Origin: Rhodospirillales bacterium
GTDB lineage: Bacteria > Pseudomonadota > Alphaproteobacteria > Rhodospirillales > WMHbin7
Direction: 5' to 3'
DNA: 60,662 nucleotides
Assembly (NCBI GenBank): GCA_016215555.1
Contig: JACRJC010000048.1
Span: forward strand, 1-60,662
Position 1 is the first letter of the stretch. Every line of letters starts with the position of its first letter. The notes below the pieces were generated by a model. That model was not told where the DNA came from and searched no databases. It was given only the letters and a program-made list of their open reading frames with translations. The translations under genes were made by a program, and so were the position numbers. Below are positions 27,501 through 35,095 of this stretch, in pieces.

Positions 27501-28619
27501 GCAGCTTGGCTTCACCGATGTGCCGGGTAGGATGAGGTCATCAATAGCCTTCAGTGACGCGTGTGCCGAGATCGCATCGTGGTAGTGATCCAGCTTCTCC
27601 CGAAAACTAACGACTAGTTTGGACTTCCGTTCGTCGGAATCTTTGACCTCGCGGTCGGTCAGGCGTTCAATGACCCGTGGACACCGCTTGCCGAATTCGG
27701 AAAACGGCTTCAACCCCGTCAACTCCGCCACGGACTTGCCAAGTTCAGTCGGTTCGTCAAAGCGCATTTGGGCTGCAATTGACGGCATGATTGTTCCAAC
27801 TTGCAGGGCAAGCTCAGTCAGGCCCAGGCTATCCAGTCCGGTGGCATCCGCTATGTACTTTCCAGTCTTCGTCTTCGTCAAGTTACGTCGGACTCTGATA
27901 GGGTTTCCGCCTTTAACCGGCTCGAGGACGAGTTCGACCCAGGTGTCGTCTGTGATCGGCTTTCCGCTGAGCGCATCGAGTTCCGTAGTTGAAGGGATTG
28001 GCACAATTGGGGGAACGGGCAAAATATCAACTCCGTCTCCCTCATCAGCCGCTCTATTAGTTTCTGAGGGGGCTTCCGCCCGCTCCGACGGGACTTCGAT
28101 CATCATTGGTTCATGCACATGGGACGGCATCTTGTGCGACCGCAGAGCCCGCCCCGTTAGACACCAGGTAATCGCCGACAACAAAGAACTCTTACCAGCC
28201 CCATTGAAGCCCCAAATGATTGATAGATTCTTGTCAAGTTCCCACTCAAATGGTGGCGGAGGGGAGCCGTCGTCAGGGTTACAATGGCGATGTAATCCAG
28301 CGAATCGATGAGCCGTGACTTTCCTCAACCTCCATCGACTGGCGCCGGGCACGATTGCCGATGACCGAGATCTTGTCGGCAATTTGGCTGCCTTCAGCGC
28401 CTCAAGAAGTTGCTCGATTTCTTTGGTTGTGACGTTGTACTTCCCCCAGAATTTCATGTCTCGACGATAGAAAGCCAGGGCAACGCGACTGTCTGTTGCG
28501 AGTTGAAAAACCTCTCCCGTTCCAGCAATCAGTACCGTCTCGCCAGCGACGAGAACGTCGACCAAGGCGTCGAAGGTAAGGTCGGCGATTGGCGTAGGTT
28601 CTGCCGGGAGCGTCGTCAT
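24597..28619 (-). CDS. ABC/Rad50-like ATPase fused to two S24-like domains
   Basis: This 1340-aa protein lies on the minus strand between plus-strand phage replication genes. Walker A GFNGAGKSS is at residues 137-145, a zinc-hook-like CPVC at 505-508 between helical arms, a signature-like LNSSALRAHVWGF at 810-822, Walker B ACVLLDD at 838-844 and an H-loop region at 870-880. A proline-rich linker (about 1060-1090) leads to two domains with the strand pattern of S24 peptidases (LexA/UmuD). The first (about 1105-1205: GQTAIVDAG, GGDLVICQLG, FARRLG) lacks catalytic residues. The second (about 1230-1340: VVGASAYPV, EGRIVAVA, GYLKRLG, WRVNGVL) keeps Ser1235 and Lys1286. The first 100 residues form an unrecognised module. 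Its setting suggests defence cargo; function is inferred. Confidence 0.85.
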   Translation of the reverse strand: MTTLPAEPTPIADLTFDALVDVLVAGETVLIAGTGEVFQLATDSRVALAFYRRDMKFWGKYNVTTKEIEQLLEALKAAKLPTRSRSSAIVPGASRWRLRKVTAHRFAGLHRHCNPDDGSPPPPFEWELDKNLSIIWGFNGAGKSSLLSAITWCLTGRALRSHKMPSHVHEPMMIEVPSERAEAPSETNRAADEGDGVDILPVPPIVPIPSTTELDALSGKPITDDTWVELVLEPVKGGNPIRVRRNLTKTKTGKYIADATGLDSLGLTELALQVGTIMPSIAAQMRFDEPTELGKSVAELTGLKPFSEFGKRCPRVIERLTDREVKDSDERKSKLVVSFREKLDHYHDAISAHASLKAIDDLILPGTSVKPSCRERIIAAKNVTNTASEQVLVCFDSILRKRPSLDDEAKVDALLAAIESAAKALGAAELKVLPTAHTQLAPLKALSEKSADIETAEKMIVAIMSEAEELATRLADAEKAKRWQLYARVAQWHQHHHPDEPFEKCPVCSTSLLEVPEDAALDTGVAEALEECRRSATYLTRTVNEWEKEKAETLLATLPKSVLNVIDHDWSKGLTLLYEQVLITEMLGKPEFGRVLAPLIENAGTLWMGISASLPEWNAPEQPRLPVVFPATHELELTLGKVATVLSVARFRHEHRDGFDGVIPQIVGKLQAGEVALPDAEDLASLPLLRQLFLLRQAASAARPAAKATALLDGLIDLLDKWEAEGTHVIALGQAATALQPFCRFPELVEEQVAGLLKELARGTETWVGRIYRPHYLGGPGFAGFGEGDGTALDLKIAFGGTIAPAHQVLNSSALRAHVWGFLLALWERVWASRGGLACVLLDDPQGLFDAMNVENMAAAIPNMLTAEMHPIIVSNDNHFVAMATAYLRERNALVGSALLQLSPISSSKLLASLVPLVEKLREERARWREDENDVGKAQSFVEPVRAHVETRLWDLLASDPKPMFKPTLADLLGRIANARGTGQKPFNEEPFNLLLNYTALQPASDFYKVLNKAHHRPRDITPVDAKTVDDHFNSVENLIDACAGAYARFLGRLPDDRHAAVPTSPPSAPPCRPLPSPPLRVLPPLAARMDFTAVAESNVTTEMWDPAEFGDIALFGIGAHTLGTACLMGQTAIVDAGIEPKGGDLVICQLGTNHFARRLGIDCGDPARLILESIPSATSRLPPTHIVPRYATRAMKIVGVLFDQNGGIHGEAALIEVSDILRSLRAIAPVVGASAYPVAPEGSRVLLTPVDVCDESELALLEGRIVAVAASDSPDTPDYCAGYLKRLGPPLAGFPAVRILENIGLLGNSLHVHFPSVGDSPSASIASVRQMWRVNGVLY

Positions 28620-28836
28620 ACTGGCGGCCTATGGATGTACAGAGCTTCAAAAGAGTAAGCCTCGTCTGCATTCATAGCGAATCATCGAGATAAGTTCTAC
28701 CAAAACGATTTACCGGGCTGTTAGCGCGGCGTGAGGGCACCCCGCTATTGGAAAGCCTATCTTAAGCGCAGACAGCAAGGCATTGATGGCGAATCATGTG
28801 CGACCCATCTCCCTTTTCCATGCTTGTACTGTGCTG

Positions 28837-29131
28837 GTCACCAACCCGTCACCAACCTCGGCGAGGGCTTGGTGACCGGAATTTATCTGTCTGATCAAGG
28901 CGATGACCGTCTTGATCGCCAACCATTTGTGGTCACTAACGGGGTAAGAGTCTATAACGTGAGAGAAAAAGCTTCCCGCTAAAATAGTTATTAGCGCAGC
29001 ACTCTGCGAGTGATGGTGCGTTTTTTATTTTCGGCCAGATAGGAGTTGTCCCCCTGTTGGTGACATGTGACCATCGTCGCCGCATTATCACCCTATCCAT
29101 ATGACTTTACAGTGCAAATTCTGTCACCAAC
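28837..29131. repeat. Iterated GTCACCAAC motif
   Basis: Five copies of GTCACCAA or its complement, plus one near-copy, lie in the 660-base gap upstream of the ATPase gene and of the RuvC-like gene. Positions are 28837, 28848, 28869 (reverse), 28932 (GTCACTAAC), 29056 (reverse) and 29123. The first two are 11 bases apart, one DNA turn. They look like operators or replication iterons. I see no convincing gene in 28620-29279. Confidence 0.65.
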
Positions 29132-29279
29132 TTTGGTGCTTTGTGGATTCGGTATCTGCCTTTACCCGGGGCTACGATCTATTTGGGTGGTGTCGCTTTT
29201 CCCTTGAGCCCAGATTCCAGGCCCGATAGAATTCACCTCGACCAAAGCCGAAGGCCCACAGATTTTGTGAGCCTTCCCC

Positions 29280-29747
29280 ATGACCACCATTCTCACCCTT
29301 GATCTCGGGACCACCACCGGCTGGGCCGTGCGCCTGGCCGATGGAATCATCGTGTCCGGCACCGTGGCGTTCAAGCCGGGTCGATACGAAGGAGGTGGAA
29401 TCCGCTTCCTGCGCTTCCACTCCTGGCTGGAAGAGATGCTGCGCCAAGCACCCGCTCTTTCGGCTGTCTATTTTGAGGAAGTGCGCCGACACGCAGGCAC
29501 CGATGCCGCGCACATCTATGGCGGCTTCCTGGCGCATCTATCGGCTTGGTGTGAGCAGAAGCACATTCCCTACCAAGGTGTGCCCGTCGCCACCATCAAG
29601 CGCCATGTCACCGGCAAGGGAAACGCCGACAAGAAGGCGGTGATCGACAGCGTCAAATCGCGTGGGTTCAATCCGGTCGACGACAACGAGGCCGACGCCA
29701 TCGCCCTCCTGCTCTGGTCCATCGACACCGCGGGAGGTGTGCGATGA
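29280..29747 (+). CDS. RuvC-like Holliday junction resolvase
   Basis: This 155-aa protein has the RuvC/RNase H-like acidic motifs: LDLGTTTGWA at residues 7-16, YFEEV at about 64-68, and DDNEADAIALLLW at about 133-145. Phage RuvC-like enzymes resolve recombination and replication junctions before packaging. It overlaps the next gene by four bases. Confidence 0.88.
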   Translation: MTTILTLDLGTTTGWAVRLADGIIVSGTVAFKPGRYEGGGIRFLRFHSWLEEMLRQAPALSAVYFEEVRRHAGTDAAHIYGGFLAHLSAWCEQKHIPYQGVPVATIKRHVTGKGNADKKAVIDSVKSRGFNPVDDNEADAIALLLWSIDTAGGVR

Positions 29748-29938
29748 GATATTTCCCCAAAGGCTTCGGCGGCGAGCGCGTTTCCCCCGACGACATGAAG
29801 CGTCAGGGCTGGAAGGAACAGGGCATCCTGGTGGTCGATCTCGCCGATCAGCGCCTCACTTGGCCGGAACGCGAACTGGTCAAGCAACTGGGCGTCAAGC
29901 TCTTCGGCACCGAGCCCCGGGAGGCCGCCCATGTTTGA
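29744..29938 (+). CDS. Small phage protein downstream of the RuvC-like gene
   Basis: This 64-aa protein (beginning MRYFPKGFGGERVS) overlaps both neighbours, which supports translation. It contains RQGWKEQGILVV. No recognised domain. Confidence 0.65.
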   Translation: MRYFPKGFGGERVSPDDMKRQGWKEQGILVVDLADQRLTWPERELVKQLGVKLFGTEPREAAHV

Positions 29939-30362
29939 CATTCATTGGACGCCCAAGATGGTGGCGGTCTATCTCGAAGAGGCCGCCGATACCTTGAAGC
30001 GACTGCCGCCAGTCAAGGTGCGGGGCTTCTTCACGACCTGGCCGCCAATGGTGCGGGATTTCTGGGACGCCTATGGCTGGGAAGAGGAACGCCCCCGCCT
30101 GGGACCACCGAGAGCCGCCGCCATCGACCAGATGGATGCCACCATGTTGTGGCTGCGCTGGCTGGAACCCGAGGACGCCAAGCTGGTCTGGGCCAGGGCC
30201 TGCGAACGGCCCTGGAAGGTGATCGCCCACCAATACGGCATCGACCGCACCACCGCCTGGCGGCGTTGGACCTACGCCATGGTCATCATCGCTGCCAGGC
30301 TCAACGCCATCGAGGCAAGGAAGGCGGTCCGCCACCCCCTTCCTGCCCCTCTTGTTTTGTGA
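29931..30362 (+). CDS. DUF6362-like helix-turn-helix protein
   Basis: This 143-aa protein begins with a helical domain (EEAADTLKRLPP, WPPMVRDFWDAYGW) and ends with a probable helix-turn-helix (about residues 90-118: KVIAHQYGIDRTTAWRRW). I recall the family as DUF6362, common in alphaproteobacterial phages. Its position before the packaging genes fits a late regulator or terminase-like factor; this is inference. Confidence 0.72.
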   Translation: MFDIHWTPKMVAVYLEEAADTLKRLPPVKVRGFFTTWPPMVRDFWDAYGWEEERPRLGPPRAAAIDQMDATMLWLRWLEPEDAKLVWARACERPWKVIAHQYGIDRTTAWRRWTYAMVIIAARLNAIEARKAVRHPLPAPLVL

Positions 30363-30380
30363 GCCAGAATGGCGTACATT
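30352..30380 (+). promoter_or_regulatory. Sigma-70-type promoter of the toxin-antitoxin pair
   Basis: TTGTTT at 30352-30357 and TACATT at 30375-30380 are 17 bases apart, the best spacing for a -35/-10 pair, and lie 21 bases upstream of the antitoxin start with an AGGAGA site between. This would let the pair be expressed in the lysogen independently of the phage operon. Confidence 0.6.
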
Positions 30381-30400
30381 TCCTGGACAGGAGAAGCCCG

Positions 30401-30697
30401 ATGAAAACCGTCCACGACACCAAGGTCGAGCGCGTCCAGTTCCGCATCGACCATGACACCAAGCAGACCATCGAACGCGCCGCAGCACTCGCCAACAGCA
30501 CGGTGTCGGCCTTCGCGGTCAGCAGCGTGCTGAATGCTGCCCGCCAGATCATCCGCGAACACGAGCAGATCGTGCTGGGCCAGCGCGACTGGGACGTCTT
30601 TCACGATGCTCTGGTCAATCCACCCAAGAGCACCAAGCGCATCCAGAAGGCGTTCAAGGCCCATGACCGCCTGATCCGCCGCACGGTCGGCGGGTGA
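30401..30697 (+). CDS. TacA-like antitoxin (DUF1778)
   Basis: This 98-aa protein has an N-terminal ribbon-helix-helix (RVQFRIDHDTKQTIERAAAL, then TVSAFAVSSVLNAAR) and a C-terminal tail with QRDWDVFHDALVNPP that binds the partner toxin in this family. It is followed with a three-base overlap by a GNAT acetyltransferase, as in TacAT modules. The ATG has CAGGAGA upstream. Confidence 0.9.
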   Translation: MKTVHDTKVERVQFRIDHDTKQTIERAAALANSTVSAFAVSSVLNAARQIIREHEQIVLGQRDWDVFHDALVNPPKSTKRIQKAFKAHDRLIRRTVGG

Positions 30698-31194
30698 GTT
30701 TCGTCATCGAGGCATTGGCGGCGCATCACGAGCGCGGCCCCTTCGCTTGCGGCGTCGAAGCCCTGGATCGTTATCTCAAGGAACAGGCCAGTCAAGACGT
30801 GCGCCGCCGGGTGACGCGGGTCTTCGTCGCCTTGCCCGAAGGCAGCCAGGAGATCGTCGGTTTCTATAGCTTGAGTGCGGGCAGCGTTTCGCGCGATTCC
30901 TTGCCGACGACCTTAGCCAAACGCCTGCCGCACTATCCCGTGCCGGTCGCCATTCTGGGCCGCTTGGCGGTTGACAGGCGATGGGCCGGACAAGGTCTTG
31001 GCGCCGCACTGGTCGGCGACGCCGTCCAGCGGATCGTTCGCGCCAGCGCTTCGTTGGCCATCCACGCCCTTGTGGTCGATGCCAAGGACGAAGCCGCCCA
31101 CGCCTTCTATGAGCATCTCGGCTTCATCCCGCTGCCCGAAGAAACACGCCGCCTCTTCCTGCCGCTGTCGGCCGTGGAGAAGCAGGCCAAATAG
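30694..31194 (+). CDS. TacT-like GNAT acetyltransferase toxin
   Basis: This 166-aa protein starts at a GTG overlapping the antitoxin stop. It has the acetyl-CoA loop RRWAGQGLGAAL (about residues 93-104) and the C-terminal AFYEHLGF with the catalytic Tyr. TacT-type toxins acetylate the amino group of charged tRNAs and block translation. Its partner is the DUF1778 protein. Within a prophage the pair may stabilise the element or limit competing phages. Confidence 0.9.
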   Translation: MSFVIEALAAHHERGPFACGVEALDRYLKEQASQDVRRRVTRVFVALPEGSQEIVGFYSLSAGSVSRDSLPTTLAKRLPHYPVPVAILGRLAVDRRWAGQGLGAALVGDAVQRIVRASASLAIHALVVDAKDEAAHAFYEHLGFIPLPEETRRLFLPLSAVEKQAK

Positions 31195-31218
31195 CCTTGA
31201 TGGACATAGCCGCAAAGT

Positions 31219-31336
31219 CAACACACTGAAATTCCAACACATTCAATGCAACACTGTTGCAACACCGGACCATGCAACAGATGCGGCTTCCTGTGCTAGG
31301 ATCGCTGCAAGGTTGGAATTGAAGCGGGCGCAACAC
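31219..31336. repeat. CAACAC repeat cluster
   Basis: Five copies of CAACAC begin at 31219, 31235, 31249, 31260 and 31331, with a TGTTGC between the third and fourth that makes GCAACACTGTTGC nearly palindromic. They lie in the gap before the methyltransferase gene. Confidence 0.5.
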
Positions 31337-31454
31337 CCCGGCACAGAAGGCCAAACGGCATTCAACCCATTGAAAAGCCACGGGTCCTCCGTGGCCGATA
31401 GGGTATGCTGGCGGCAACAGCGCAAAAGATCGCTACCGACAGCCTGAAAATTTG

Positions 31455-31604
31455 GGTTTCCACTTAGGTTTCCAGTTTCCACTCAAGGAGCCGAAAGCCC
31501 AGGCTTTCCGCGCCTTTTGACCATTTGTGGCGTGGAAACCAGGGTGGAAACCACCCCTCTGGAAACCAGCCGGGTTTCCAGTTTCCACCTGATCCAGGTT
31601 TCCA
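31455..31604. repeat. GGTTTCCA / TGGAAACC repeat array
   Basis: Nine copies of (A/G)GTTTCCA in both orientations fill 150 bases just before the cytosine methyltransferase start: 31455, 31467, 31474, 31533 (reverse), 31545 (reverse), 31560 (reverse), 31573, 31580 and 31597. The block GGTTTCCAGTTTCCAC occurs twice (31467 and 31573). They are probable operator sites or iterons. No gene is seen in 31195-31609. Confidence 0.75.
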
Positions 31605-31609
31605 CCGCC

Positions 31610-33496
31610 ATGACGGTCGCTTCTTCCGAGCCGGGTTTCCCGGCGCTCGGCCCGCTGCCGCACGCCCAGGGGCTGGTTTACGGTTCGGTGTGTTCGGGAA
31701 TCGAAGCGGCGACAGTGGCCTGGGAGCCTTTGGGCTGGCGGCCAGCGTTTTTCGCCGAGATCGAGCCGTTTCCCGCCGCCGTGCTGGCAGAGCGGTATCC
31801 GGCCATCCCGAATCTCGGCGACATGACCGCTATCGACGCCACGGCGTGGCGAGGAAAGATCGACGTGCTGGTGGGCGGAACGCCCTGCCAGGCCTTCTCG
31901 GTGGCGGGTCTTCGCAAGTCGCTGGACGATACGCGCGGCAACCTTGCCCTTAAATTCGTGGAACTTGCCGATGCCGTCGATCCAGCTTGGGTTGTTTGGG
32001 AAAACGTCCCCGGAGTGCTGTCCACCCGCGACAACGCCTTCGGATGCCTTCTGGGCGGACTGGCCGGAGAAGATGGTCCGCTGCTCCCGCCAGGGGGAAA
32101 ATGGCCGGACGCTGGTGTTGTGTTTGGACCCGCGCGCACAGTCGCGTGGCGCGTCCTCGACGCCCAATATTTCGGCTTGGCCCAACGGCGCCGCCGTGTG
32201 TTCGTTGTCGCAGGTGCTGGAGACCGGGCCGATCCCGTCCAAGTACTTCTTGAGCGCCAAGGCGTGCGCCGGGATCATCCGCCGCGCCGCGAAACGGAAC
32301 AAACTGTTGCCCCCACGCTTGATGGCCGCGCTGGGAGAAGCGGCGAAACGTCTTTCGCCACCAGTGGCGGACTGATCGCGGAAGCATTCGGCGGCAACAA
32401 CACCTCTGGCCCCATCGAAGTCGCCACGGCGCTCAACGCCTGCACCTCGGCCAGCGGTCGGATGGATTTCGAGACCGAGACCTTTGTCGCCCACAGCCTG
32501 CGGGCCAAGTCGAACCTTGCCCACCGGCCGGACATCGACACCCTGGTCACCCTTTCGCTGCTGGGCGAAGGCTTTGATGCTTCAGAGGACGGGACCGGGC
32601 GCGGCACACCTCTGGTTCCGGTGGCGCTTTCGACGGAGCAAACGCCAAAATTTTCCTCCGATCTGGCCTTCACCCTCACCAAGCAATCGCCAAGCGGAGG
32701 CGGACAGATTCAGTCGGTGGCAATTCCCATTCAGGAAGCGGGCGCCCGCACGGGCGTCAGCACCAGCGATCCCCGCGCCGGGATTGGCATCGGCAGCGAT
32801 GGTGATCCCATGTTCACATTGCAGGCGGGCAAGCCGCATGCCGTAGCGTTCAATCTGCGTGGCCGCGACGGAGGTGCCCAGGCTGAGGTCGATGCCGACA
32901 ATCTGGTCAGCCTCAGGGCCGCCAGCGGCGGCTCAAGCCGCAGCTATGTCGCTTTTGCCCAGAACCAACGGGACGAGGTTCGAACGCTGGAAGTTGCAGG
33001 TGCCCTGGCGGCGGAACCAGGAACAAAACAGCAGACTTACGTGGCGTTCGACTGCAAGGCCAGCGCTGGATTTCAGTCCGTCACCACAGACGGTGTCGCT
33101 CCCACGTTGCGGGCGATGAACGCCCAAGGCAGGGAAAATGGTGGCGGTCAATTGGCCATCACCGTTCCGCTGGATTTGCGCAATGCCCTGCGGGATGCGG
33201 AAAAGCACGATGTCATGAACCGCCAGGGGCTTGGTATCGGCGACGAGAATGATCCTGCGCCGACACTGTCGCGGGAACACACCCACGGCGTTATCGCCGG
33301 TCTTGCCGTCCGGCGCCTGACGCCCCGCGAATGCGAAAGACTCCAGGGTTTCCCTAACGATTACACCCAGATCCCCTGGCGGCGGAAGGCTGCCAAGGAT
33401 TGTCCCGACGGCCCGCGCTATCGGTCACTGGGCAATTCCATGGCCGTGCCGGTGATGGCCTGGATCGGCAGACGCATTCAGAACGCAGGAAAGTGA
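31610..33496 (+). CDS. Phage DNA (cytosine-5) methyltransferase
   Basis: This 628-aa protein has motif I YGSVCSGIEAATVAW (about residues 23-37), the catalytic GGTPCQAFSVAG (about 88-99), ENVPGVL, and at the end RRLTPRECERLQGFPNDYTQIPW and YRSLGNSMAVPVM. Between about 220 and 570 is a long, low-conservation target-recognition insert with repeated APTL-type phrases, usual in phage enzymes. The ATG follows the TGGAAACC array; the frame is open upstream through the array. It likely protects phage DNA from host restriction. Confidence 0.93.
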   Translation: MTVASSEPGFPALGPLPHAQGLVYGSVCSGIEAATVAWEPLGWRPAFFAEIEPFPAAVLAERYPAIPNLGDMTAIDATAWRGKIDVLVGGTPCQAFSVAGLRKSLDDTRGNLALKFVELADAVDPAWVVWENVPGVLSTRDNAFGCLLGGLAGEDGPLLPPGGKWPDAGVVFGPARTVAWRVLDAQYFGLAQRRRRVFVVAGAGDRADPVQVLLERQGVRRDHPPRRETEQTVAPTLDGRAGRSGETSFATSGGLIAEAFGGNNTSGPIEVATALNACTSASGRMDFETETFVAHSLRAKSNLAHRPDIDTLVTLSLLGEGFDASEDGTGRGTPLVPVALSTEQTPKFSSDLAFTLTKQSPSGGGQIQSVAIPIQEAGARTGVSTSDPRAGIGIGSDGDPMFTLQAGKPHAVAFNLRGRDGGAQAEVDADNLVSLRAASGGSSRSYVAFAQNQRDEVRTLEVAGALAAEPGTKQQTYVAFDCKASAGFQSVTTDGVAPTLRAMNAQGRENGGGQLAITVPLDLRNALRDAEKHDVMNRQGLGIGDENDPAPTLSREHTHGVIAGLAVRRLTPRECERLQGFPNDYTQIPWRRKAAKDCPDGPRYRSLGNSMAVPVMAWIGRRIQNAGK

Positions 33497-33498
33497 TC

Positions 33499-34785
33499 AT
33501 GACCCATCCGCTTCCCGACACGGTCGAGCACTGGCCGGTCGACCGGCTGATCCCCTATGGCCATAATGCGCGGACCCACTCCGACGGCCAGGTTGCCCAA
33601 ATCGCCGCCAGCGTCATCGAGTTCGGCTGGACCAATCCCGTGCTGGCCGACAGCCAGGGCAATGTCATCGCAGGCCACGGCCGACTGGCCGCAGCCAAAT
33701 CCCTGGGCCTGAAGATGGTGCCGGTGGTGATCCTCGACCATCTGACCGAGACACAGCGCCGCGCCTACATCCTGGCCGACAATAAGCTGGCCTTGAATGC
33801 GGGTTGGGACGATGAACTGCTGGCGGCGGAACTGCATGCGCTGAATGCCGATGGATATGATCTGGATTTGATCGGCTTCTCTGACGAGGAGCTGGAAGCG
33901 TTGATGGCCCCCCTTGATGATGAGGGCGATGGGGAGGGCGATGCCGGTGAAGACGAAGCCCCGGAGCCGCCCGCCGATCCGGTGACGCGCCCAGGCGACT
34001 TGTGGCAGTTGGGCAGGCACCGCCTGCTGTGCGGCGACAGCACCTCCGCCACCGATGTCGAACGCCTGCTGGCCGGGACAGCGCCGCATCTGATGGTCAC
34101 CGATCCGCCTTATGGGGTGCGGTATGAGCCGGAATGGCGCAACGAGGCTGGCGTCTCGGCCACTTCCCGCACCGGCAAGGTCGCCAACGACGACCGCGCC
34201 GACTGGAAGGAGGCCTGGGCGTTGTTTCCGGGTGAGGTGGCCTATGTCTGGCACGCGGCGATCTTCGCCAAGACCGTGGCCGACAGCCTGGAAGCCAACG
34301 ACTTCAAAATCAGGGCTCAGATCATCTGGGCCAAGCCCCGCTTCGTGCTGGGAAGGGGCGATTACCATTGGCAGCATGAGCCTTGCCTCTACGCCGTGCG
34401 CAAGAACGGCACCGGTCACTGGCAGGGGGCGCGCGACCAGTCCACCGTCTGGACCATCGGTCATGGCGGCGAGGAGAACGAGGCGACCGTCCACGGCACC
34501 CAGAAGCCAGTGGAGTGCATGCGCCGCCCCATCCTCAACAACAGCGCCGAAGGCGATACGATCTACGAACCTTTCTGCGGCAGCGGCACCACGCTGGTCG
34601 CCGCCGAAACGACCGGGCGCATTTGCCTCGCTGTCGAAATCGATCCCCGTTATTGCGACGTTATCTTGGAACGCTGGCAGAAGCTGACCGGCGGCAAGGC
34701 GAAATTGGAATCCGACGGCAGCGCCTTCGACGATCTTGTCGCCAAGCGCCAGAAGAACAACGCAGCAGCCGACGCCGAATCATGA
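33499..34785 (+). CDS. ParB-domain DNA methyltransferase (N4/N6 type)
   Basis: This 428-aa protein joins an N-terminal ParB/sulfiredoxin-like domain (about residues 10-90: LIPYGHNARTHS, NVIAGHGRLAAAKSLG) to a methyltransferase domain with DPPYG at about 201-205 and FCGSGTTLVAAE at about 355-366. An acidic linker (about 135-160) separates them. The order of motifs (DPPY first) is that of beta-class enzymes. It starts two bases after the cytosine methyltransferase stop with AGGAAAG upstream. It modifies adenine or cytosine N4. Confidence 0.92.
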   Translation: MTHPLPDTVEHWPVDRLIPYGHNARTHSDGQVAQIAASVIEFGWTNPVLADSQGNVIAGHGRLAAAKSLGLKMVPVVILDHLTETQRRAYILADNKLALNAGWDDELLAAELHALNADGYDLDLIGFSDEELEALMAPLDDEGDGEGDAGEDEAPEPPADPVTRPGDLWQLGRHRLLCGDSTSATDVERLLAGTAPHLMVTDPPYGVRYEPEWRNEAGVSATSRTGKVANDDRADWKEAWALFPGEVAYVWHAAIFAKTVADSLEANDFKIRAQIIWAKPRFVLGRGDYHWQHEPCLYAVRKNGTGHWQGARDQSTVWTIGHGGEENEATVHGTQKPVECMRRPILNNSAEGDTIYEPFCGSGTTLVAAETTGRICLAVEIDPRYCDVILERWQKLTGGKAKLESDGSAFDDLVAKRQKNNAAADAES

Positions 34786-34887
34786 AATGATCCGAACGCC
34801 TGAAACAAAGCACTCTTGTTATCCGCTTATGTCGTTGATGTTGTGGCTGACAAGAGCGTAACTGGCGTCACCGCAACGGAGAACGCC

Positions 34888-35091
34888 ATGACCGAAATCG
34901 AACGCCTTAGCACAGCCAACGCCCAGATGCTGAAGCTGCTGCGCGCCATTGATGCCGCAGCCGCCGAGATCGAGGCGACCGACGGCCCCGCCGACGACCG
35001 CGCCATGTGGGCAGCCCTTTACGATGCAAGGCGGTTCCTTGGCGCCGAGTCAGAGACGCAGCTTCATGGCCGTCCTCAAGGTGAGGAATGA
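34888..35091 (+). CDS. Small phage protein
   Basis: This 67-aa protein (beginning MTEIERLSTANAQMLKLL) is mostly one helix. The ATG has GGAG six bases upstream and is preferred to upstream starts. Function unknown. Confidence 0.55.
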   Translation: MTEIERLSTANAQMLKLLRAIDAAAAEIEATDGPADDRAMWAALYDARRFLGAESETQLHGRPQGEE

Positions 35092-35095
35092 CGCC

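Noticed and set aside
28731..28982. 83-codon frame in the gap before the RuvC-like gene
   Set aside because: It runs through the iterated motif sites and has no ribosome binding site.
31219..31604. CRISPR array
   Set aside because: The repeats are 6-16 bases, in both orientations and unevenly spaced, with no cas genes nearby.
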